Assembly: GCA_013398275.1 (NCBI GenBank)
Contig: VZSE01002350.1
Coordinates: 760-64,759, forward strand
Reading direction: 5' to 3'
Length of the DNA stretch: 64,000 bases
DNA from: Promerops cafer
Taxonomy: Eukaryota; Chordata; Aves; Passeriformes; Nectariniidae
The notes under the pieces were generated by a model. The model saw only the letters and a list, made by a program, of their open reading frames with translations. It ran no database searches and was not told the origin of the DNA. The translations under genes and the position numbers were made by a program. Below, piece by piece: positions 35,992-49,116 of the stretch (its first letter is position 1; each line of letters starts with the position of its first letter).

Positions 35992-37442
35992 TTTTTTTTT
36001 CTTTCTTCTTCTTAAACTTGAAGTGCTGAATTTCAGCCAAAGAAGTTCATTACAAGGATGGACACATATGGAGGATGCACACAGGAAGAAAGAAAGTTGA
36101 CTTTGGTGTTAGATGTTAAAGATTTCAGAATGGACAGGATCAAACAACACTATTTGATATGGTCAGTGCTATCTAAACCACTAGTACTTGAAAATTCTCT
36201 TTGACACAAGGCACTCAATGTGCTGAAAGAGCTTTGTTCCAGGGAAGAAAAGAAAACCCATTAACTCTTTGTATGCACACAGGTTTGTGCGTGTGCACGC
36301 ACATTTGAGGCATGTTTGTCCCACACACTTCAAACACAGGTTATCTGGCCAGTTAGCACTCACTGCATGTATTTAAATGCCTTTATTTATATGGGAGATT
36401 TTCAATTGTGCTTGTTACAGGAGCTACCAGCAGAAAGTATTACAAAAACATTTCTTGATTCCAATTCCTAGCATGCAGACAAGTTTTGATTTTTCAGCAG
36501 ACTTGCTATATTGCATTTTTGAGCTCAGACAAAACTTTCAGAAGAGTCAGGCAATACAATCAGTGGATTTTTCTCCAAGCTCTGACTAGTTAATACTCAA
36601 GGCTGAGTTACTCCTGAGAAGCTACTGTTAGCACAGAGTTTAAATTCCTGGAGGAAAAGATTACCCTGTGTGGTTTTGGACTCTTTTCCTTCCCTAAGTA
36701 GTAATATATAGCCAAAGCAGAACAAAGCCTCTTCAGGCATTAAAACTTTTTAAAATCACAGCAAGCATTTTACAAATCTCTTCAGAATTGCTGGATTCTA
36801 TACAACTGTGTGCAAGGGGTCTTTGCCATGGAAAGAGTAAGCCCACAGTAAACTGCAAAGGTGGTTCAGATGCAGGATTCTTCTTTTAGGTTATCTTCAG
36901 TCTGTTTGTGAATGGAACATTAGCATTGAAAATGAAGAGAGAAGAATGAATGAAGATTATTTGATATAATTTCATTCTCGGACAGATTTTTGCATCAGTC
37001 ATGTATTTTATCAATGCAGCTAAGTTAAGGTTAAAACAATTTCTACCATAGATTTTCTGCTGTGGTCCCATATGTGAGTAATCACTACCAATTTTACATT
37101 GTGATGTTCAAATTCAGTATGAAGAGGAAAAGTCTAGTTTGTCTGGCATGGAAAAACATAGATATTTTTAAGTAGTATTAAATATACAAGCATCAATACA
37201 TTGAAACAAAATTAGTTTGAAACACATTTGACCAGTAAGAACAGCAGTACCTTTCAGCAGTGTATTAGCCTTAGAGCTTTTTCTTCTAACACCTCACAGA
37301 GTCTTTTCTAGACTAAGTCAAGACAAGAGCAAAATTAAAGCCAACTGTACACTGACTTTTATTCACCTCATCTCAGTGCAATATGATAAAAAATTATTTC
37401 GTTTAAATAACAAATGATCCACTGTTTTTCCTTCTTTGTCAG
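35992..37442. other. AT-rich unique DNA, no gene recognised
   Basis: A GT/CA-rich near-palindrome (GTGCGTGTGCACGCAC) lies near 36286-36301. Nothing else is recognised. Confidence 0.5.
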
Positions 37443-37808
37443 CCCTTCACAGAACTTTATGGACATTTTCTCCTACATTTGTTCTTGCAAAGGAAGTAAA
37501 AGTTTTCACTCCCAAAGTGAATTCTCTTAGATCAGCAGGAAGTTTGCAATGTGTTTTAGACTACGAAGGCATCTATCACGGGCCACTTCCCAAGTCTGAA
37601 TTTCCTGGTAAGTGTTCCTTAAGGTGCTCTGAGGAGACTTCCAGAAAACATTTTTGAGCTCTCTGAATTGGATGACAGTGTGATCCTTCCTACTTTTCTT
37701 TCATCTTACAGAGTTTACAGTGTAAAATCAGCAAATACATGGGGGTGTGCAGCCACCAGTGGAGCATCTGGTACGGCAGAGAGAAGCAGACCAGGAGAAT
37801 ACAAAGTG
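37443..37808 (+). other. Two exon-like segments (37443-37607 and 37712-37808), unproven
   Basis: A long pyrimidine tract ending TTTGTCAG precedes 37443, and a consensus donor, CCTG/GTAAGT, follows 37607. The 165-base segment is open in one frame with Leu-His-Arg at its start and SEFPG at its end. 104 bases on, a second strong acceptor (CTTTCATCTTACAG) precedes 37712, and a donor GTG/GTGAGT follows 37808. Joining the two puts a stop four codons into the second segment, so a long coding product is not supported. They could be exons of a non-coding RNA, a terminal coding exon, or chance. No family is recognised. Confidence 0.2.
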
Positions 37809-40800
37809 GTGAGTCTGAAAGATGAAATGTCTCCAGAAAACCTCATCTGTGAGAGTGAACTTACTTGTGCCCACATCAGTAGGAGCCAGGCTCAAGCATC
37901 CACTTTAAAGAGCATCTCTGGGCTACATGGGCCATCAATCTAAGCCAGTGAAAAAATTCCCATGGGAGTTCTATAAGCAAGAGTTATTACTTCACCCCTA
38001 AAAGGAGAGCTGTAAAAGATGAATGACTTGAAAATGTTCCACTGGAAAAACACAGAAACTTTGCAAAGTTCTTTTCCCTTACTGTGTCTAAAAATATATT
38101 TGAAGTTTGTGAAAGATAAAAAGGGATGGTTTTGAAGGGTTTTATTAGAAACAATTTATCAGTTTGCAGCCACGGAAATTAAAAATTTAGCAAATGCTTA
38201 TTAACATGTGAGGAAAATTGGTGGAACATCCATTAAGTGCAACTAAAATATTAATAAAATGCTCATAAACATCACAAAAGAGTAGAGCATCACCAGTGTC
38301 CCTTGAGTCACACATAAGTATAGATGAAGATGTCCTCTGCAGTAGGATTATTGGGGAACTGCTCAGATTCCGACTCCATAAGCATTTTACCTAATACTAT
38401 TCCAAGGAACAGATCATCTTTGAGAACACACACACTCAGACCCTTCCATAAAACATTTATACACACCAGCTTCCATTTTTGTTTCAGAGGGTTTGGATCA
38501 TGGTTCTTAGTGTTTATCTACTTTCTCTACTACTTTCTTCTAGACCAGAACTCATTTTTTGAGAAAACTTTCTTCTGTTTAATTTGACCATCCAATTTAA
38601 TTTGATACAACTTTTCATTTGTCATGTTTGACTTTCAAGTTATGGGCAAGCAGATAAAAATGAAGTTAAAAATCCCCTTGAAACTTGTAAGCTCAGAAAT
38701 TGCATGAGAAAGTTTATATTTTTATAGATATTATATACTGGATTTTGAGTAATACTACTTAACGTCACATTCTCCAATTTTTCATGAGCATGAGTATCTG
38801 CCTGGGAGGCAAGACTTCCAGCTTTTATACCAAGCAACCAGTTACATTTGCTCAAAACTAACAAGCAAAATGAGTAGAGACACAACTACCTAGGAACATG
38901 GGAAATCCACACTGAGATCCCTGTAATGAATCAGACAGAGGTAAAAGTTGACACTGTCCTTCGCCCCAGATGAATATACCAGGCATTCTAATCACTGTGC
39001 CTCTTCTTGTCTAAATTGTTATTAATTACTTATAAAATAGGGCACAGCTGCAACAGGGAGACAGAAAAAAATGCATCCTACAGCAGTCAGCAATCCAGCA
39101 GTTCAACACCTCCAGAGAGGTTTATGCCCTCTGAGTTTTCAGGTGGGTCCAACATTTCCTCCCTGGCCTTAATCCACAGCCCATCACATCCTCCTGAGGA
39201 ACATGGTATGAAAAAATTCCCCATGGGAATTTTTGGTTTGGTGTCGTTTAATGAGGTCTCTCAGGTCTCTCTTCCCATTATCCGAATACTCAGCATTTGG
39301 AGAGATAGAAGTCCAAGATACAGAAACATCCTATTCCACCTGCACAAGCTGCTATCCACTTTTTCCTTACAAGTCATTGCTAATTTTTAGGCACTGAGCC
39401 TTGTCTGCACTACTGTTTGTCAGCACAGTGGAGGATGAAGATGGTCACTCTTGCCTCCCCACTGTCATGACAAGGAGAAGAAGGTGGTATCTGACAACAT
39501 GGTGAAGCAGAAAGCCCTTTTCCTTAGAAATACACAGATTTTTGGGGAGAGGAGGAGCAGGTCAGGCACCATTACTTGGTTCCTGGCATTTCTATCATGA
39601 TATCCAACAGGTAACACCTTCCATAAATCATTTGCTGTGGTTCTATGACCACCAGCAGTTCAGAAATATTACTCAGAGACCACATTTTCAAACTCCCCTC
39701 TGTCTTCCCATGTGAAACTAAGGGATCTGTTAAATCCGTTTAAATATCTGTTAGACATACAGATTTCCTTAGTCTCACAACTTGCATTTGTCATATGTCC
39801 TTATGCAAAGCACTGGTGAAGTACCACTAAGGAGCAATGGCATATATTTAAACATAAATAAATACTAGTCACAGGGAACGAGAAGCAACCTCACAGAGTC
39901 CCAACCTTACGTGGCCAGACTAGTGAGTGTCACCAGTTCTTTGAAATTATCTTCCCCAGACAGGGTATCTTCAGTGCCATGGCATGAGATGCAAAGACAC
40001 TCTGGTCGCATCAGGCCCTAAAGAGATGGACAGGTCTGTTCTTGAAAAGGCTGTCTCCACCTAGCTTAGTCATTGGGCTCTAAAGCACACCAAGTCCTGG
40101 CAGAGAGAAAATGTGGGCCTTAAGTATGTAGAGGCAAAATCCCAAAGGTCTACTGAGTAAAGTAAGTGGATCCTTCTGCTGCTGAGGTTTTCCCCAGATT
40201 CATCTAAATTATGCTACCACTTTCCAGGTTTAGGGGAAAATATTGACCATAAATTGAACATTTCCAGCAGGAGAAAATTTCATACCATTATTGTAGATGC
40301 ATTTCTATTTTAAGAGGTGTTTTACTGAGTGCATAAGCTATAGCTGTATGGATTTGGGCAAGCAAATACTCCTGTGAAATGAAATTTCTATCTTATTCCC
40401 TGTCTTCCTTTTATTCTTCCCCCACAAAGAGTAAAGCTGCATTGTTTGAGGGATGCTGCTGCCCATCACACATTATAGCTGGAAGCATGCTTTCTCTTTT
40501 TGATAAAACTGTTGTGAGGAGGTTATTGTAAACTTTCTGAGTTTAGTGGAAAATGGTAAGAATAGTGGGTCACAGGAAATTGTTTGCTAAAAAAACCAAA
40601 CTGCATCCTGGTTTTATTTGCCACTTTCCTCTTTTTCCAATATTTCTTTTTCCCTTCTTTTTTGTTTTTTCCTCCACCTCACTCCTTCCAGTTATCAAAT
40701 AAATTCTTTCAAAACTATCACTGAGGTAAGCATTTACAGAGTAGAAATTTCCTGTTGCACTGGAACAGAAAAATGAATGACCAAGGAATTGCTTGTTTGA

Positions 40801-43800
40801 ACATTTAGAGAAGACCCTCCATCTCTTATGCATGTGGGAGATTCCCATTAGTATTAATGGGCATATTGTGAGTGCATTGAAAAGTGACAAGATGTCTATA
40901 GTCACTCAACTGCTAATTCTTCCCAGCACAAAAATGAGAATAGTGCTGAAACCACTTTAACCCTGTGTCCAGAGCAAGTGGATTTCTAAAACACTCAGCC
41001 TTTGATAAGTGCATGTGGCAGGTTGTAAAGCACTGATCCCATCTCCTGGGCATTTTAAGATCTACTCTTTGACATTCTTTAAAATGGTAAAGGAAAAGAA
41101 ATAAATGGGGAAAAAAAAATTAAGAAGACCCTCCACATATTTTTCTTCTCTGTAGGGAAAATGGTCATTGGTTTTCTGAACTTTCTTTTCAGATGCCATT
41201 TCCTCAAAAGCATCTTTATCAAGGAATTATCAAGGAAAGTTGTCTATTCACTCCGGAAACTGGGACTTAAGTACTGCTTTATTTATTATTTAAAGATAAA
41301 ACATCTGTCTAGGACACTAGATAAACTGCTATGTATGTTCCTGAAATGGATTGCCTAGAAACATTGGTTTCTCTGCTATTTTTTACATCTTTTGCAACTC
41401 AAAGGTTTTTCCACTCCTGCTTTGCTAAAATCCTCAGGGTATCAGCAGAAATGAATGGAACATTGAATCATTTCCCCCTGAGCAACAGAAACTCCTGTGA
41501 AAATAACAGGACAGGCAGTCTAAGGTGCAGAATCCAGATCCACTAAAGGTGTGCTGCTCCACAGAGGCTGCTGCCAAAATATTAGAGCAATAAAGCACAG
41601 AAAATGCTGGGGGATCCTGGGTTTTGAGGCACTTAGCCCACTAACATCCTACATACTGGGAACTTGCCTGGCTTACCCCTATCAACAAGAAAGCTATTCT
41701 CTGCATTTATCTTCAAGCCAGCCTGTGCTGGAGATGAGAAAGCCTATTTGCCTTAAGAAATGCACAGTTCACTAATTACTCTCTCAAACAGAATAGAGAT
41801 GAGCACCTGATCAACTAAAAAGATATTAGCAGTGCCAAGAAGACAAAAATGGTAAAAAATTTAATGGAGAGGAAGCTGGTTTTGTTATTTTGGAGCACTA
41901 CAGTTAAAACTATTTTGATCCAGTAAATTCTGTGTCCTGGTACTGCACTGTTAAACTCACATTGATAATCATGGCGTGCCTTAAAGGGTAAACAATCACA
42001 TTGACATAATGCTTACTTCAAGTCACATTAGTATGAAAGAAAAAAAAATATTCATTTACAGAATTACTGAAAGGAAATACAGTTGTAAGAGTTCATGAAG
42101 TCACAGGAAGAGAAACCATAGAGTTACTGATCAACTTAGCAAATTTGTCCAAGCAAATTCTTACTTTGCTGAAGGCAGGTGATGACTTGCAATGCCATGC
42201 ACACATTCACTACAAGGTCTTTCCAAAACCAAACCACTATGTTTTATCTAAATGGTTTTTTTTCCTTGTCTACAAGCATAAGATGGTATTTGTGTCTCAT
42301 TATTGGATCTTGACAGAAACAAGTCAGGATCAATTAAAACACATGAGATCATGAAGATCTTGGGATGAATGATCTTAACAATGATTCTGAAGAAAAACAA
42401 TAATCCAAAAAGTGACTAACCCAGGCAGACTCATGTATCCAGAGGATTATATATGAAGAATTATATATGAAGAATCTGAACCACAGGTCCCAGATTATTT
42501 CATTCTTTTAACGTCTGCAGTTGTTGTATCTCCATTTAACTTGATGAACACTCATTTGCCTGTGAGAAAAGACAGTAAGCTGTCATCTGAGTCAAGATTT
42601 TAATCAGGTCCACTTAGTCTTTAGGTTGTTGGTCTTCTTTTTTAGCCAAAAACCGTTCTGCTCCAGGAGTTGCTCCAAGAGGCTTACCAAAGTAAAAACT
42701 CAATAATAAAACAGTAGGTGAATTTCTGTTCCTACATGCACAATTCTGTGAAAGTTCTGTGATTTTCACAATATCTGCAATTCTGTTGAGAGTTTGAAGC
42801 ATAAACATGCCATCCCTGGCATTAAGCAGCAGGAGAAAAGCCAAGAAGCACTCTGCTAAATAAGCAACCCCAAAAAAATTCATACAACTTTGAAATAATC
42901 TAAGGACAATCTACTGTGAGCTTGGGATATTAATGTATAGAATACGCCTCTGAGTGCATCTCAGATTTGCAATCAAACTGCAGTTCTGAAGTGCGCTGTC
43001 ATTATAACCCAATCATAATGTCATATATATGAGCTTTCTTAGAGCAGCTTGGAAATAATTTCCCCCTTGAGTCTTCAAGCTCCTTTGGAAGCATTTCAAA
43101 CAAGGAACTGTGAGCAACCATCTAACTTCAGTAACAGAGCACTCCTCTGAGACAAGAGCAATACAATGCAGCCATACAACTTAAAGTCATGAAGATTCTT
43201 AAAGACTGAGGAGATGCTGTAGCTTTATTGGAAATGCTGTAGAATAGGTGGGCAGCTGGATCAATCAGTTATTACTATTTATACTTCAGAGCACAGAGAA
43301 CGGGGGAGCAAGTATATGTAAAGTGTTTACATAATATGGTTCTGAGGGTTAGACTCTTCGCTAGAAATTTCATGTTCAGATGACTAAATGGAAATATATT
43401 TTTATCTTTTTTTTTTCTCAGATACCTACAGAAAGGAAGATTTTGTAAATATAATATCAAAGAATTAGCTTTCATAGAAGATAAGAAGTTACTTGGAAAC
43501 ATACTAACTATTGCTTGAAGCGGAAAGTTGGAGACCAGAGAAGAGCCACCAGCCCTCACAGCCATATTCATAGTGTATGGCAACATCAGATAAAGTGTTA
43601 TAAGAAAACTCAAACATTGAAACTTTAATCTTACCATACAGAGACACATGTTCTGCATTATTGATTAATGAGTCTAGTCCAAAGAATATATGGTGTTAAG
43701 AAGGCATTTGGCCACATTCAAATTCCCTGACTGATGTTTTATCAAGACCACTGTGAGGAAAGTTATCTTCCTAAATTATCTCATGAAAAGGACATTTCAC

Positions 43801-46800
43801 TGGGTTTGCCTTCCATGCTTCTGTAATGGCCACAGAAAAGTCATAATCAGTGCAGAAGGCACAACTACCCTTGTTTCTGTCACAGCTTCAGCTGGGTTGT
43901 ATTTGCCCAGCATGATCATAGTACCTGGATAAGATTCACTATAATTCTTTAGTAGCTCCTTTCTTTGGGATAAATGTATAGAACATGCATGCTGTATGAC
44001 TGCCATAACTTTTTGGGATACAAAATGCCAGCTTTGAAGACAAGAGAAAGGTGGCACCTCTAGAATTCATGAAAAGAAATCACACTTACAAGATCTAGAC
44101 CAAACTGGGAAAAGAATGAGAGTTCTTACAGAAACTCTTTCCCACCTTGCAGGAATCCACTTGCAATCTGTAATCCCATTCCAGAACACCAGCTGGTGTC
44201 ACTGAATGACATTATCAATTCTGCAAGCAAGGATGAGGAGCTTGGCTCTGAGCAGCTTCCACCTTGCAAATGCTGCTGCAGATTCTAGCACATACCACAC
44301 ATGTGGCATGCAAGTCATTGAGCAAGGATGCTCTGTCTAACAAGCTGTGGCTGGGTGATTGTTGCCAAAAAGACTCTGAATCATCAGCAGACTGGGACTG
44401 CTAGCACCTACAGTCACTCCAAAGCTTAACAGATGAAACTCCTGTGGAGGCAATGAATGTACACGTGTTGGGGAAGGTCTCCTGCACGGACTGTGAAAAT
44501 TACAAAAGAGTGCTCACCAAAAAGTTGAGGTTAACTTTTTACCACAGTGTGCAACGTCATTTCAATCTATGTTTTGAGGGACAAAAAAAAAAGAGATTTA
44601 TTATGTAATTTAAAACAATCTGGATAGGCTGGGATTTAGCTCCCTGAACCTTAAATTTAGACTCTTTTTACAGACAAAGACATTAACCCTTCAGATGGTG
44701 ATTCATCCCATCTCCGTTGAAAGGTAATGAATCAACCTCTGTTTTTAGGTTCCTCTGTTGATTACAAGAAGGGCTGGGATGATTAGCTTATCCTTACCAC
44801 TCTTTTGAACACAGGTTAATCCACCCATTCTATGTTCCAGATGCCATACAGTTCTTCCAACATTTTTTTCATTATGGAAAAGTACTCCTAACGTTATCTA
44901 CTCAGTGCAATACAAAATTCTTTAGGACAATAAATGTATGCCTTAAGCAGCAAATAATGAGACTATAAAAATAGGGAACCAAACATTGTCTCTGCTCAAC
45001 CATTGTTCTACAAAGTTTACTCTGGCCAACAAAAGTCAGGTTAAAAAAAGCCTTTGAAGGCATCATGGTGACTTCATCTCAGGTGGCACAAATAGTTAAA
45101 ATTTCTTGCCTGGGATCACTGACTGCAGAAGTACATAAATTCAATAGTGTTTCATCCCCAGTGAGAGTTTGGGAATCTTGAAAGGTGCTTCATTAGTAGC
45201 CGTGGTCACTTGTCATTCCCTTTCCTAGCCCTTTCAAATTAAGAGTTCAAACAGCAGTTCAGTAGCAATATCTCCTGCAGAAGGCTGGCAAACCTGCATT
45301 GCTTACTTCAATTAGAAGGAAATGTGTGGCTTTGAAATAAGCAAACTTCTTTACCTAAGCAGCAACCATTGGAAAGTCCTTTTCCAATTTTTGTCTATTC
45401 TTCTGCTCTGAATAGTTCCTATCTCAATATTTTCCATATTTATTCAATCAAGTGTTATTTTATCCAGATTTATGGTAGATAAACTAGTTATACTGAGAAG
45501 AGCATGATTGTTTTCTCATGGTTTAAAGCATTGCTGATTTTTATCATACACTCTATATAAAAAATCATCTCTCTATTGTGAACATACTCAAGTACTTGCT
45601 TTTAGTTATTTCCATTTTTCTCTTGGAGTTTAGGATGCATCTCCTCAAAATGGATGACATTTATTTTCTCTTCTTTTCTTCTAACTTAGTTTTCCACTTC
45701 AGCTGCACCTACTGCAATGGAAATTTGAAACAGCGCAGTGAGAAAATGAAACACAATATATCGAGCTTCCTGCTACCTCACCTTTAGGCTCCCTCTCTAA
45801 TTTCTTTACAAAAGGCAGGTCTTCTGCTCTATTATTTAGTGGTTTGTACAGAATAGATTCATCATCTCTGAAACTGGTTCTGCAAAATAGGCATTCTTTT
45901 TTTTTAAAAGAAGTCCTACATTAAAATCTCTTATATATTTTTTATTCTGTGAGACTTCTTGACATGCAACTACTTAGGAAAAAAAGCCTTGCAACCAGTT
46001 CCAAAGCTAAAGTAACACTGCAAAGCTGCATCTTCCAAAATTCACATGGCCTTTAAGAGGGTGGAATTAGGCCACGCATAGAGACAGCTATTGTTAAGCA
46101 ATACTGTGAGAGTTTGTATCTCAACAAGGAAAGGAGAATACAGGCAGTTGCTTCTCTTTCCCTCTGCCCTTACCTCCTTGGATTCTTCTCCTTGAACAAT
46201 TTTGAACTTACAATGAGATATGGTGCCTTACATATGTGGAATGTGGCTGCAAGAATGTGGGAAGAATATTTAGGGAAGCAAAATTCTCTTTAGTACTTGG
46301 GGCTTTTGTTTGCGGGGCTTTTTAAGGGGTTTTTTTTGGTGTAAGTTTTTTTCTGTCTTGTCTTGGGTTGGGGTTTTTTCCTTAAATTTCCCTGGTTGTT
46401 GAGGATAGATATTACAGTCCCTCTGGTGTTTCTGTTCATGTGCAGTTCAAAATTAAAAGTTTCCATCTAACAAGCCTAAAATGTTCTAACTGGAAAAGTG
46501 CAGTTGTGCTGGAAAAAGTTTTTTCCAAGAATATTGGAAACTGGCAGGTTGCTATCTGCAAGCTTGATTGTTTCTATTTTCTTATCTATAGACAGACTCC
46601 TGGAAAGTCTGTGAATCAGGCTCTTTCTTCACTGTAGCTTCCAGGAGAAGGTGGGAAAAGGCACACAAAGCCCTGAGAGTCAGCATTCAGTCTCCTGGAA
46701 TTTGCCCACGGATTTTTATTTTTCTGTTGAAGAGTGACAAGGCAGTAAGTTGTAAACAGAATTGTTTGAAAACTTTCTTCAATTTAAATATGCATGTGTA

Positions 46801-47368
46801 TTTCATGCAAATTTGGGATGCATTTTGTGGTGCATTTTTTCCCTGGAAATAATTTTCACTTTCTGAACATGTCAGGTATTCAAAGGGGAAAGCAAACCTA
46901 ATGCCCTTCTCCCTGTTAGTCAACCAAAGCTTTACCTGCCTCCATACACAACTTTTTCAATTAGCTATATTTACCTAAATGGGGAAAAAAATCACCTTGA
47001 TGTAATGCCATTACTACCCTGGAGTTCCTGCAGTATTGAATTTGGCCCCTAGGAATTCATTATTCTTTCGGATAGATGGCTGCAGTTTATGAATGACACT
47101 TTTAATGTGGTCTGGAGAGTATGATCTATGTAGTTTGGTAGGCTATCTCCCTTTAAACCAAGAAATTAGACAAGTCCCTCCATGCAGTTAGTGTCTACAG
47201 AATCAGAAATTACATAAGGTGATGTTATTCACTATATTCACCCTAAACTCTGTATATGTGCTTGATGATAGACTTTGTAGTTACTTGAGAGGCAAAGCAA
47301 TGCTAATGATATTGCCTGATGATTTTATAATAGTTGCTCAAAACTGTACAAATCTATGAGGATGTGGG
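37809..47368. other. Long AT-rich, nearly repeat-free stretch; no gene recognised
   Basis: No CR1 or LTR is recognisable in about 9.5 kb. There is a 14-bp unit repeated twice at 42446-42473 and T- and G-rich runs at 46290-46385. Open frames up to 127 codons (39007-39390, + strand, and 43275-43658, - strand) have no known motif. The sparsity of repeats suggests either old unique DNA or selection against insertion. Confidence 0.45.
42446..42473. repeat. 14-bp tandem duplication
   Basis: ATTATATATGAAGA occurs twice in perfect tandem, a small recent duplication. Confidence 0.9.
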
Positions 47369-47379
47369 NNNNNNNNNNN
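47369..47379. other. Assembly gap (11 N)
   Basis: Eleven undetermined bases lie 25 bases before a 31-G run, so the true sequence and length here are unknown. Confidence 0.99.
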
Positions 47380-47404
47380 TTCAACACTAACACAATGTGA
47401 GGGT

Positions 47405-47435
<31 letters not shown>
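47405..47435. repeat. 31-base G homopolymer
   Basis: GGGT is followed by 31 consecutive G. Such a run could fold as a G-quadruplex and is hard to sequence. Its length here may be an artefact, given the gap close by. Confidence 0.85.
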
Positions 47436-47436
<1 letters not shown>

Positions 47437-49089
47437 ACATTCCCATTTTCTTACTTTTTCTTTTTCTTTTTCACTCCATACTGTTTTGTGCAAAGTTTCA
47501 AGCTGTAACTGTGTGACCCTAAAGTTGATTGGGACATTGCTAGCTCAAAAGAACAGGAATCTATCTGGAGTCAGCTAGTTCATATGAGATAAAGTAAATG
47601 AGTTTTTGATTGGATAGTTTCCTCTGAATCAGAGAAATCAGATTTTATTTTGAAATATCTCAAATTTCTTTTCTTAAATTGAGGCTCCACCCCTCATTCA
47701 TGATGGAGTTTCTCCTTCGGTTATAAACCAATCTTAATTTTTTTAATTTAGTCATGAGAAGAAATATTTTGTTGGCATTCTTCTAATCCTGATACTCATG
47801 CATACTCTAAGCAGTTTTTTAATACAGCTGCAACACAGAAAGTCCTAAGATACATTTCGTACTAGGTAAATTCTGTCCCAGACCCAATGCTTCCCCCTTA
47901 GGGAAACAATTCCTAAAAACTGGATAGCTACTACAGCAGAATATATGTGTCTCTAAGAAAGAAAACTGAAAGCAGACTCTATATACTGTAGTCTATTACT
48001 ATTTTCTGGGCAAGTAAATATGATGAGACAGCTAGGGGCTTTCATCTTTCTTTTTTTTTTTCCTTGCCAAGAAGAGCTTCTCTCTGTTATGCTGCTTACC
48101 TGGTGGATAGAGCTAGAATAAGGTGTTTAATGAAAATTGTCTTTCTAGAGGAAAACAGTTTCTTCAAAATCAACTCATTAAATCTTCTACTTCAGGGTTC
48201 TGATCACCATATAAGGTTCTTTTTGTTGGCACAGCTGTACCTGTTGTGGACACAGCAGAAATAGGCATAAGAGAGAGCTACAAAAACAAAGCATCTCTCC
48301 TGACCAGTGTGGGAGACAAGCAGCCCATAAAACAAGCTGTTAACCATCTTCTTTGGAAGGGCCCCATTCACAAGGATTATTTCCTTAAATGTTTCTGACT
48401 AGCCCTATTAAAACTATTAATAAATCAAAGGACAACATGAAGAGGATGAAGAGGTAAAATTGGTGTCCTTTATTACTGGGATCAAAGACCCAGTTTCACA
48501 AAGCTAGTCTAACAGCTTGTTATCCCTTCTTTATTCGCAGCATCCTGTCCTTGGCAGAGAATATACACACATTTTAAAGGTAGCACTTTTGAAAATGGTT
48601 ATATCCCCTCAGAGACACTATCTGCTACCTTTTCAGCTTCATACTAAATTAAAACACTATATTGTCATATGTGTGCCACTATATACACATATATAGGACT
48701 ATTTATTACACTGGAGAAATATAGTTCTTGTCTGTTCATCTCGCTTCCATATTAATACTACTTGTAATTTCACTAACACCTTATAAAAACCGCATAGAAC
48801 TTCAGCATCAGAACAAGAACAGCCCAAATTCGTAACTGTTTCAAGATCATGTTTGCTCTGTGCAGTTTTAAGCCCCTTCTAGTCCAATAATTCTACATAC
48901 CTCAGAGCGGTCTTGCCTTATCATTCCATTGAAAAAAAGGAAGTTGCCTTCTGAATCAATGACAAATCAATGACAAATCTTTACACGGTTTCCTTTATGC
49001 ACTCTGAGAAACCTCCCAAGCAGCTAGGCCTCCTGAGGATCCATGTCCTCTTTACATGCATTGCTTCAGGTGCCAAATCTGGCAACCAA
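47436..49089. other. AT-rich unique DNA, no gene recognised
   Basis: An 11-bp tandem duplication (ATCAATGACAA twice) lies at 48955-48976. No gene or family is recognised. Confidence 0.5.
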
Positions 49090-49116
49090 AGAATGGTTCG
49101 GGTTGGAAGGGACTGT
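49090..49116 (-). mobile_element. Very short CR1 3' tail remnant
   Basis: AGAATGGTTCGGGTTGGAAG followed by GGACTG matches the reverse complement of the CR1 3' end. The resemblance stops within about 30 bases, so this is a tentative call. Confidence 0.5.
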
